Shown in pieces: positions 7,222-19,200 of a stretch of DNA of 64,000 nucleotides. The notes beneath the pieces were generated by a model. It was not told where the DNA came from. It ran no database searches and was given only the letters and a program-made list of their open reading frames with translations. The DNA comes from Sedimentisphaerales bacterium (lineage in GTDB: Bacteria; Planctomycetota; Phycisphaerae; Sedimentisphaerales; Anaerohalosphaeraceae). The first letter of the stretch is position 1. The number at the start of each line of letters is the position of its first letter. A program made the position numbers and the translations under genes. The stretch covers positions 1-64,000 of the forward strand of contig JAFGGE010000031.1 in the NCBI GenBank assembly GCA_016930745.1, given 5' to 3'.

Positions 7222-10200
7222 ATGCGTTCGTTGGTCTGCACATCTGTTCAGGTGTTTTTCTGTACTATTTTGGGGGTTTCTGCCGGATTTGGTGCGGTCC
7301 TGCGCGTGCCTTCCGGGGAATATTCGACTCTGGATGCCGCTCTTTCCGCCTCGACCCCCGGGGACGAGGTGTGGGTAGCTCAGGGGATTTATCTGCCTGA
7401 TACAAGCGGTCTGACGGATCCTCGACAGGCCGTGTTTTCTCTGGTGGATGGTGTAGCGGTCTATGGGGGTTTTGCATCTTCAGGTTCCGACTGGTCCCAG
7501 CGGAATCCTGCGGCCTATCCGACTGTTCTGAGCGGCGACCTGCTAGGAAATGACGACGCCAAGGCCGATCCGGACGATCCAACCCGGACCGACAACTGCT
7601 ATCACGTTATTGATGCGAGTAATACCGGTTCTTCCACCATACTTGACGGATTTATCATAGCGGGCGGGTATGCGGTTCCAACAGTCAATTGGCCAAACAA
7701 CTGCGGCGGAGGTCTGTTGGCGCTTTCGTCGCAGGCCCGGATAGCGGGCTGCCGGTTGGAAAGGAATTTCGCCAACCAGGGGGGCGGCTTATATACGGCA
7801 GACAGTTCCTTATCGCTTGTCGGATGCCTCTTCCTTACTAATGCGGCGGTTGAGGCCGGAGGCGCCGCTTACCTGACCGGTGAAGCGGACTTTTCAAGTC
7901 TGATCGGGTGCATGTTTCTGGGTAATAGCGCCAACGCCGGCGGGGCCATCGGCGTGGATCGCAGTAATCCGGACCTAATAAATGCAGTCATGAGCGGCAA
8001 TACCTCGATGCAGGGGGCAGCAATTTTCAACTACCGCGGCAAACCCCGCCTGATCAATGGTTCCATAAGCGGCAATCATGCTGTTGGTGTCGGCGGCGGG
8101 ATTCTGGCCACCGGACGGAACAGCGCTGTAATGATTGCCAACAGTATTCTCTGGGGCAATACACACGGTTCCGGAGGCGGGCAGACCTCTCAACTGGCCG
8201 GAGGGGCTTATGACGTCTCCTATAGCTGTATTCAAAACTGGGATGGTTCTCTGGGAGGATCGGGCAATATCGGAATCGATCCGCAATTTACGGATTCCGA
8301 TGGAGCTGACGATATTCCTGGCTCAGAGGATGATGTATTGGTGCTGGTCAGCGGTTCGCCCTGTATCGACGCCGGAGACAATACGGCGGTGCCGGAAAGC
8401 ATGGTGACGGATATCGCCGGAAGTCCGCGTTTTCTGGATGATCCGCAGACGCCGGACAGCGGCCATGGTACAGCGCCGATTGTCGACATGGGCGCTTATG
8501 AGGGGGCGGTTCAGTTAATTCTTGTCAGCGTCGAAACCTTGATTGTTCCTGAGGGCCAAACGGCTGACTTTGCCGTATCGCTGGAGGCGGATCCGGGCGG
8601 ATCAGTGGAAGTGACGGTCATCCTCACAGGCGATCCGGATTTAAGCCTTGTAAGCGGTTCGACCATGGTTTTCAATTCCGCCAATTATGCGCAGGGACAG
8701 ACGGTTCGTATTGCCGCGGCCGAGGATGGCGACTGGACCAACGGTACCGGCACAATCTCTCTTTCGGCAATCGGCTATGTAACAGCAACCCTGTCGGCAA
8801 TGGAAGCCGATAATGACATGCCGACCGAACTTTTTGTGGATGCGTCTGCGACCGGATCGGGGCGGGGCACAAGCTGGGCCGATGCGATGGTTCGCCTGGA
8901 GGATGCCTTTGCCGAAGCGGCACAACTGCCGACTCTGCAGGCGATTTACGTGGCTGAAGGTACACATACTCCCGCGAAACAGGACGGGAATCAAGCCGCG
9001 ACTTTTGCGCTGCGCAACGGCCTGGCGATCTACGGGGGATTTCCCGCCGGTGGAGCTTCCATGCAGGATCGCGATCCGATCTCCTATCCGACGATCCTGA
9101 GCGGCGACTTAAACGGTAATGATGCCGGCGCCCTGACCGATATGAACCGTTCGGAAAACGTGTTTCATGTTGTCACCACGGAGGGGGTGGATTCCACTGC
9201 CGTTCTGGACGGTTTTGTCATCACCGCAGGACATGGACAAGGCCCGGATGGAACGTATCGCAACGGAAGCGGTTTGTACAATGTCGGCGGCAGCCCGACC
9301 GTAATCAACTGCGTTTTCCGACTTAATGGCGGGCAGGACTGTTATGGAGGCGCTGTATACAATGAAGCCGGTTCGCCTTTGTTTGCGAGCTGTCGATTCG
9401 AGAACAACACCGCCGGAGAAAACGGCGCCGGCGGAGCGATGTATAACGCCTCCGCCGAGGCTACTCTGATCCATTGCGTCTTTGACGGCAATACGGCGTA
9501 CGGCGGCGGCGGCCTGTGCAATGACGACTCCGACGCCGTAATAGAGCATAGCAGGTTTGAAGAAAATTCAGCCGTCGGCCAGGGGGGGGCGATCTACAAT
9601 CGAAACAGCAGCAGTCCCGTGATCCGACTGTCTCATTTTCTCGGCAACACAGCCGATACGGGAGGCGCCGTTCGCAACGACAACCTGAGCAGCCCGACGA
9701 TTCAAAATTCTCTCCTGATGCAGAATATCGCCCGGCAGGGCGGGGCGGTCTATAATTTCGACGCCAGCGAGGCAGTGCTTGTCAACTGCACCCTGGTGGG
9801 CAATAACGCATCGGATAAAACAGGCGGCCTCTACAATCAGATGAGCAATCCGGTGTTGACGAATTGCATTGTATGGGGTAATACCGGCCCGGATTCTCCT
9901 TTGGAAAATCAATTGTCCGGCGGGGCCTCCGTGGTCCATTATTGCTGCATCGAAGGTCTGGCCGACGATCTGGGCGGACAGGGCAACATCGGCGATGATC
10001 CCCGATTGGCCTTTTTGTCGGATCCCCGACCCGTGTCGGGTTCCCCCTGCGTCGATACAGGAACCAATACGCCGGCGGGGGGCATAACGGAAACCGATCT
10101 GGACGGCATAATCCGGATTCTGGACGGCCGCGGAGACGGTCAGGCCATTGTGGATATGGGAGCCTATGAGTTTGATCGGACAACGCCGAGATTGGCCGTC

Positions 10201-13200
10201 TCACTGTCTTCCTTTGTCTTTGAAGCCATGCAGAACAGGCCCAACCCCGCTGATCAGCAACTCCAGATTCGTAATTCCGGCGGAGGGCCGCTGGAATGGC
10301 AAATTACCAAAAATTGTTCCTGGCTCACCTTGAGTAAGGACACAGGCATTTCTACGGAACAAATCGAGACAGTGAATCTCAGCGTAGATATTTCCGGCTT
10401 GGATCCCGGCAACTACGATTGCCCATTAACCATTACGTCGACCGGAGCGACCGATAGCCCGAAAATAATCGAAATCCACCTGGTGGTTCAAACGGAACCG
10501 CTGGAAGGAATCATTCGAGTCCCTGTCGATGCGGCGACGATTCAGGAAGCCATCGACCGCGCCGAAACGGACGATCATGTCGTGCTGTTGCCGGGAACGT
10601 ATACGGAGAATATTCAGTTCAAAGGCAAACAAATCGTTGTGCGTTCTACCGATCCGGAAAATCCTCAAACGGTAGCCCAGACCGTAATCCGCAGCGCCGG
10701 AAATGGTTCCGTCGTAACCTTCGCCGGAAGCGAGCAAGAACAGACGCAGTTATTGGGCCTGACCATTACCGGCGCCGACAGTACGGAGCCCGGAGCGGGT
10801 ATCCACGGAAATCTGACAAAAGCAACGGTCAGTCGGTGTATCATTCGTAATAATCAAACGGCGGGTCCTGGAGGCGGCATTCGAGGATTGGATGGCCGCA
10901 TTACACATTGCGTCATCGTTGATAATCGATCAGGCCAGCGGGGGGGCGGCTTGGCAGGATGCAGTGGGCAGATACACAACTGTCTTATCGCAGACAACCA
11001 TGCTCCTGAGGGGGCAGGCATGGTGTACTGTTCCGGGAATATTGTCAACTGCACAATTGTGAATAATACGGCCGAAAGTGCGGGAGGAGGTTTACGATTT
11101 TGTGAAGGCAGCATTGTTAATTGCATCATCTGGGAGAATAGTCCCGATCAGATTTCAGAAGGATCCCCTCCGGTCTTTAGCTGCGTTCCCGCAGAATACC
11201 CCGGCCCGGGCAACCTCCATGTCGATCCCGGATTTATACAGACTCCCGGAAACTACCAGCTCGTTCCGGATTCGCCCTGCATCGATGCCGGATCGAATCA
11301 TCCGGAAGAGCTTTGGGGCGGCGGAGAAGAGGATTATTTCACCGAGCTGTTTCTTGGAAGCAGCTCCGGCGAACCCTTCGACCTGTCCAACAAGGCGGTC
11401 ACATTTACTCCCGGCGGTTTGAACGGGTATTGGACGCGTCTGGAAGATACCTCCGCCTTTTTTACCAGTCCTTCCGGGGGCCAGACCTTAACTTTGTCGG
11501 ACGACCATTTTCTCGAAGTTGCCGTGGGGCAGGGAAAAACAATTTCCTTCTTTGATCAGCAGTACAATCGCTTTTATGTGGGAAGTAACGGATATGTGAC
11601 TTTCGATCAGGGCGATACCAATCTATCCGGCAGCCTTTCGTCTCATTTCAGCCGCGTCCGGATTGCCGGGATGATGTGCGACCTCTATCCTCCGGGCAGC
11701 GGCCAGGTGAGTTGGAAACAGCTCAGCGATCGAATAGCCGTGACATTCGAAAATATTCCGGAATGCTGCAACAATACACCCAAAGTCTCGTTTCAGATTG
11801 AAATGTTTTTTGACGGAAGGATTCGGATCACTTGGTTGACCGTGCTTCTGGATCGGTCTGTGGTAGTAGGTCTTTCGCAGGGAGGCGGCATCCCCGGCGG
11901 CTATAACACCGGCAATTTCCCGGAAAGCGATATGAGCGAATACAGCGGCAGCGATGTCGGCCCATTCGCTCCGGAACCGCTGGCCGAGAAGGACCTGGCC
12001 GGCGGCGACAGGCTGCTGGACGGCGACAATAACGGTATTCCTGTTGCGGATATGGGCGCCTATGAGACCCGTGTGGAAGTGCCTGTGTTTGATGTGTATC
12101 CGCATATCATCCATTTCTGGATTTATAATGACGCCTCCAATCTGTCGGATCAGATACTTCATGTGTGCAACCGGGGCGGTTCCATTTTATCTTGGGAAAT
12201 CGTGGAAAATTGTCCCTGGCTGACCCTTTCAGCCGCCGCCGGCGACTGCATCGGCGAAATCGACGAGATCGCCTTGCGTGTCGATATTGCCAATTTGCCT
12301 CTTGGATTACACACCTGCCAATTGACCGTGCAAAGCGAAAACGCTTACAACAGCCCCCAGACGGTTCAGGTTCAATTGCATATATACGAGGGACATATTT
12401 ATGTCCCGCAGGATACGGAAACGATTCAGCAGGCCATCGAGTTTGCCGGCGAAGGGGATGTTGTGCTGGTCGCCCCCGGGATCTATCGAGAGCATATCGA
12501 CTTCCGGGGTAAAACTATTACCGTATCCGGTTCGAATCCGGAGAACTGGGAGGTGGTCTCGCAGACGATTCTGGACGGTCAGGGCCTGGAAGGAAGCGTG
12601 GTGACCTTTGCCAACGGAGAAGGCCTTCAGGCCCGGCTGACCGGTTTGACGATCCAGGCAGGTACAGGAACCAGAGACGACTCGAATAGCTGGGCGACGT
12701 ATTATCGGGGAGCGGGGATCTATTGCGATCAGGCTTCGCCGACGATCGAACGCAATCTCATACAGGATAATATCTGTCCCAGCGGCGATTATTTATATGG
12801 ATATGGAGCCGGAGTATACTGCCGTTATTCGGAAGCGACGATCACACGGAATATTATCCAGGGAAATATTGCCAATTATGGAGGAGGAATTTGCGTCGAA
12901 TCGGGACAGACGACCATCGCCAACAATCTGATTGTTTCGAATGAGGCGACCTATGGCGGCGGTGGATTATATATCGGATCAAGCGTCTTTTTAATCAATA
13001 ATACTATCAGCGACAACACATCCGGTAACGGAGGCAATCTCTATGTGTCCGGCCAGGCGCTGGCGGTCAATAACATCATTACTTTTGCCGTAAGCGGCGG
13101 CGGCGTCTATTGGTCGGGCTGGCATCGATTGGAAATGGGAGATCGGTTTGCTTATAACAATGTCTGGAACAATCTGCCGACAGACTATTCCGAAAACGGA

Positions 13201-16200
13201 GACATGTCCGATGCGACCGGATCGTTCGGCAACATCTCCACCTCGCCGCGTTTTGTGGATCGGTCGGACGGGAACTATTGTATTCAAACGGATTCGGCGT
13301 CTGTAAACGCCTGTCCGCTCGACTGGGCGGCTCGTGTCGGTTCGCTGGATCTGGACGGCAACGCCCGTATTTTCGCTCATCGCATCGATATGGGTGCCTA
13401 TGAAACGGCGGCGTATTATGCTCCCTTTTCGGACGCCGGGCCGGATCAGCATGTCCTCCAGACTGGCCAGGCAATCATACTGGACGGATCGAACAGTTAT
13501 TTTGACGCCGATGCGGATCGACAGGAGTATTCCTGGAGCCAGATTTCCGGTCCTGTTGTGGATTTGACCAGCCCGACATCCCCGACCACTACGTTCGTTC
13601 CGGATACGGCCGGAGTGTACCGTTTTGAGCTGGTGGTTTTCGACGGAGAGAACTATAGCCAGCCCGATGGAATCGTTGTGGTTGTAGGCAATCGTCCCCC
13701 GATCGCTGTAACGCAGCCCTATCTTCTTTATACGGCCCCGGTCAGCGGAGGGGACTGGAATATCTATCTGGATGGGAGCGAAAGTTATGATCCGGATCCC
13801 GGGGATGAGCTAACCTATGCATGGCGTCAACTGAGTGGCCCGCCGGTTCAACTTTACAATACCAATCAGGCGATAGCGAACTTCCGATACCAGCAGCAGG
13901 GAATATACGAATTCGAGCTGGTTGTCAGCGACGGCATTGAAACCGGCGCTGCGGCTGTTGTTCGGGTTGTGACGGCTCTGCCTCAGAGCACGTATCAAAG
14001 CCAGGGTACTTTATCCATACAGGTACCCGGAATCAGTTTCTATAATCTTCGATTTCCGGCCCTGTCCGGTTCGAATATCGCCGTCAGCGGCGAATACTGG
14101 GACAACGGATATCGCTGGGATATTCTGGTCAAAGACCTGGAGAATCCAGCCGCGGAGGCAAAGCGGTTTATGGGGACGAACGGATTGAACCTGAATCCGC
14201 AGATCGACGGAGATCTGGTCGTCTGGTCGGGAACCGCCGCGGAAGTGGATCCCTATAATCCGGGAATGGTCAACACATCCGTTTTCGTCGGTAAACTTTC
14301 GACCGGCCAGCAGAAAATACTCAGGCAGTCCTCCGCCACGACCTCCTATAGCCTGCCCGTTGTTTCCGGCAATCTTGTGATCTGGCTGGAGCATGAAGGG
14401 CTGGACCTGAACGACACAGAAAACAAATGGCTCAATGCGCCCTTCCACATTCAGGGGGCTGATGTTTCCGATTGGGATAATCCGACGTTTTTCACCGTAG
14501 TCCGGAATGCCGGTCGTCGTGATCCGTTCCCGTCGCAGAGCCTCAGCAGCACCTATTCCCTGCCGAACGTGCTGGATATCGACGGGTGCACGCTGGTTTA
14601 CGAAGGGCACGGCGATATCTATGGAGCGGATGTAACGAATCCGGACAACATTCGAGTCTTCCCGATCTGTCTGCAGCCAGGACGTCAGTACGAACCGGCC
14701 ATCTCGGGGAAAACAGTGGTGTGGACGGATGAGAAAAACGACCGGGGCGATATTTACGCGGCGGATTTGTCCCCTCACACCATGATTCGTCCGTTTGGCC
14801 TTTACGTAGGGAGCGGCCGGCAGACAGAGCCGGCTCTTGATGGACGAACGATAGTCGTAAACGAGTCGAGTTATCTGCGATTCTATTCTCTCAGCCGTAC
14901 CGGATCGCTGGTATCGATTCCGGTGGGATATCAGTATGGGTCGGGCCCGACGATCAGCGGGCGCTGGGCGGCCTGGTCCGAATATGGCAACGTGCGTCTA
15001 ATGACGTTGGAAAGCCATTACACCATCGCCGATGGGCCGGTTGAAAATATCACCCTGGCGCAACAGTATGATTACATTCAGCATGCGATTCAGGCGGCTA
15101 GCGCCAATGACGAGATTGTTGTACAGCCGGGGCGCTACCGCGAGAATATTCATTTCATGGGAAAAAATCTGACGCTCCGTTCCCTGGATCCTTCGGATGA
15201 CTCAGTCGTGAGAAGAACCGTCATTGAAGGTCTTGGCAATGACAGCGCTGTACAATTCGAAGGAACGGAGATCCGGGAATGCGAATTGGCCGGAGTTACC
15301 ATTACCGGAGGGTATGGAGCGTTGGGCGGAGGCATCAAAGGGAATTATTCCCAGGCGACAATCCGCCGATGTCTGATCACAAACAATATTGCCACAATCG
15401 CCGGCGGAGGAATGCAAAGCGTTAACGGTTGGATAGATTCCTGTCAAATTATCCGGAATCAGACGTATGGCTACGGCGGTGGATTGGCGGGATGTCAGGG
15501 CCGTATCAGCAATTGTCTGATCGCCGAAAGCCATGCTTTGGGGGGAGTCGCTCTGAACAATTGTGACGGAACGATTGTGAACTGCACGATCGCGGGAAAT
15601 ACTGCCGAGAAAGAAGGCGTAGTTAATGGCTGCGATGGTTTTATTGGTAATTCTATTTTTTGGAACAATACCGCCGAAATGATTTTCTTCACTTCTTCCG
15701 AACCGGTTTTCTGTTGTTATCCCGGCGGCAGCGGTAATGGAAATCTGGATAACGATCCCCTTTTCGTTCTGGAAGGAGATTATCATATCCGGCCCGATTC
15801 CCCCTGTGTCGATACCGGGACAGAACAGGTTGATAACGGTTTGGATGAGACGGACTTGGAAGGTGTATTACGTGTATTAGATGGGAACAATGATCACAAT
15901 GTGGTTGTGGATATGGGTGCTTTTGAGACCAGCCCGACCGGACCGCGGATTGCTCTTTCAAGAAGAGATATTGTTTTGGATGCGATAGAAGGCCAGGATA
16001 TGATCGGCAGTACGTCTGTTTTGCTGAGAAATTGCGGCGAAGGGATATTGAACTGGAAAATCCGAACCGACTCATCATGGCTCGAGGTTACTCCTTCTCA
16101 ATCGCAAACGGGCAGTGAAACAGTTTCTTTGGAAATCACTGCTCAATCCTCTACAATGGAATCGGGTGCGTATTATGGAACGATCCAGGTTGTAGATGAA

Positions 16201-19200
16201 ACAGCACTGAATAATCCACAGAGTATCCAAATCACTCTGCAAATCCATCAAATCGTTCATTATGTCCCGGCTGATTTCTCCACCATTCAGGCGGCCGTCA
16301 TGGCTGCCGGGGACGGCGATACGATCATCGTCTCCGAAGGCATTTATCAAGAAAATATCGACTTTCTCGGCAAAAACATTACCGTACGCTCCATTAATCC
16401 GGAGGATCCGTCAATCGTAATGGCTACATGGATTCAGGCAAAAGAGTTCGGACCGGTAGTCCGATTTGCCGGGACCGAGGGCATCGATTGCGTTCTCAGC
16501 GGTTTTACCGTGACCGGGGGCGATAATTCTTCGCACGGAGGCGGCATAGAAGGCAATGGAATGCAGGGAATTATTGAGTATTGCAGGATTCAAAACAATC
16601 AAAGCGCTCAGGCCGGCGGAGGGGTTCACGGTGTTATGGGGATCGTTCGGAACTGCATAATTTCCGGGAATGAAGCCCAGGTTGGCGGTGCATTTGCGGG
16701 CAGTCATGGAGATATAATTAATTGTCTGATTGTTGACAATCATGCATCTACAGGATCGGCGCTGAACAATTGTGACGGTCGTATCTTACATTGTACAATT
16801 GTAAATAATACGGCTGATTCTGAAAGTGTGATTCGATATTGTGATGGGGAAATTACCAACTGTATCCTTTGGAATAATACTCCTTCTGCGCTGTTTTCTT
16901 CGGTTCAGCCTGTTCATACATGTTTTCCAGACGGTGCGAGCGGGCAGGGCAATATCAACGCGGATCCAAAATTCGTTTCAGACGTCGATTTTCGATTGTC
17001 TTTCGATTCTCCCTGCATCGAAGCCGGAATGGACGCAGGTGTGACGGTCGACCTGGAGGGCGCTTACCGGCCCTATGATGTGCCTGACGTGGACAACAAC
17101 GGAGCGTTGCCCGATTATGATATGGGCGCGTATGAGTACGATCCACGGCCGTCGATCATTGTCCATCCCGCCTCGTTGCGGTTCGAGATGAATCTGGGAC
17201 AGGAGGTTCCGGAGCCGCTTATCCTGACAATTCGCAACGGGCGAATGGGAACTTTGAATTGGACGATCAGCGAGTACTGCGATTGGATGTCGGTGGATGC
17301 CGCCTCCGGCCAGACCGATGCCGGCGCCGTGTCTCATGTGGCGGTTTCCGTACAAACCGATACTCTTGAAGCGGGGCAGTACGCCTGCGATCTGGTCGTC
17401 AGCGATCCGCAGGCAACGAACAATCCGCAACATGTATCCGTGACGCTGATTATTCATGGGCCGACGCTGCATGTTTCTCCCGGGGTGTTTGATTTTACCG
17501 CCGAGCGGAATGGGACCAACCCGCCGGATCAATATTTGACCATCGCCAACACGGGGGGCGGACAGTTGCATTGGGCCATTGCGTATGATTGTACGTGGCT
17601 GAGCGCGGATCGTGTTGCCGGTGAAACAGCCGATACCGATTCGGTCGCCCTTTCCGTAGATATCGCCGGTCTGAGTTGGGGCAATTACAATGGCGTTCTG
17701 ACGGTCTATGATACGGCCGATCCGGAAGGACAGCTTAACGGAAAACAGATTCTCGTCCGGTTGACCATTACGGGGCCTCGGATTTATGTATCGTCAAGTC
17801 ATATGTCGTTCCACATGCGGCCGGGTGCGTCCGCCGCGGATCAAATCCTCCTGATCGAAAACCGGGGAAGCGGCATATTGAACTGGACCCTCTATGAAGA
17901 TTGTCCATGGCTGGAGGCGAGTCCTGCCGACGGAACGACCGCCTCGGCGGCGCAGGAAATCACCCTTCATCTTGCCGACGTGTCGAACATGGAACAGGGG
18001 ATCTATTCCTGCGATCTTATGATTTCCGATGAACATGCGGTCAACAGTCCCTTGTCGATCCGGGTGGATTTGCATATCCGCTCCGCCCTTCAGGTGCCCG
18101 GGGAATACAACACCATTCAGGCGGCCATCGATGCCGCCGCGGAAGGGGAAGTGATTATCGTAGCGGAAGGAACCTATCGCGAACATATCAATTTCCTGGG
18201 GAAAAACATCCTCGTGACCGGGACCGATCCGGAAAATCCGTCCGTTGTCGCCAATACCATTATCGACGGACAGGGATTGGGCAGCGTTGTGACTTTTGTC
18301 AATGCCGAAGGCCCCGGCGCCGTCCTGACCGGCTTTACCATTACCGGCGGCGGCAACGGTACTGCCTATGATGCCCAAGGCGAATCGGCATTCTGGGGGG
18401 CCGGCATTTTCTGCGCCTCCTCCTCGCCGACCATTTGTTGCAATCGGATTATCGCCAATGGAACCTTGCAGGGAACGGAATTGTATGGCGGCGGGATTGC
18501 CTGTCTCGAATCTTCCGCGCTCGTGGATCGCAATATAATCGCTTCGAATATGGCCGACGCAGGCGCTGGCGTGATCGTCTGGATGGGCAATCCTCTCATT
18601 TCCAACAATTTGATCTATGCCAATACGGCCGGAGAAGTGGCCGGCGGTATGGCGCTGGTTTTCGGCGGACGGGCATTCAACAATACGATAGACCGGAATT
18701 CCTCCGAAGAAGCCGGCGGAAACCTGTATTGCTATCAGGCCGTCGTCAAGAACAATCTGATCACGCGCGCAACCAGCGGGGGCGGGGTGCTGATGGTGGT
18801 TCAGACACAGCCTCCGGATGTGAGCGGTTTCGCGTACAACTGCGTGTGGGGCAATACGGGAGGGAACTACCAATTTGAAGACGGTCAGGGGATTGGAGAT
18901 TTAACCGGCCAAAACGGCAACATTTCGTACGATCCTCTCTACGCAGGCCAGCAAGACTACCGATTAATCGAAGGATCGCCCTGCTTTAATGCAGGCAGCC
19001 CGGACGATTCGTATGACGGGTGGCGGGATTTTGCCGGACGGCCTCGTGTCCTGGGCGGCCGGGTGGATATCGGCGCCTATGAAATTCCCGTTGGATTGCT
19101 GCCCATCGCCGATGCCGGAACAGATGGGACCTTCTTCGCCGATTCGACGGGTACGGCTGCGATCACGCTGGACGGCTCCGGCTCGCACGATCCGACCGGC

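Noticed and set aside
17794-18873. 359-aa minus-strand ORF within the giant gene
   Set aside because: Antisense shadow of the repetitive beta-helix coding sequence.
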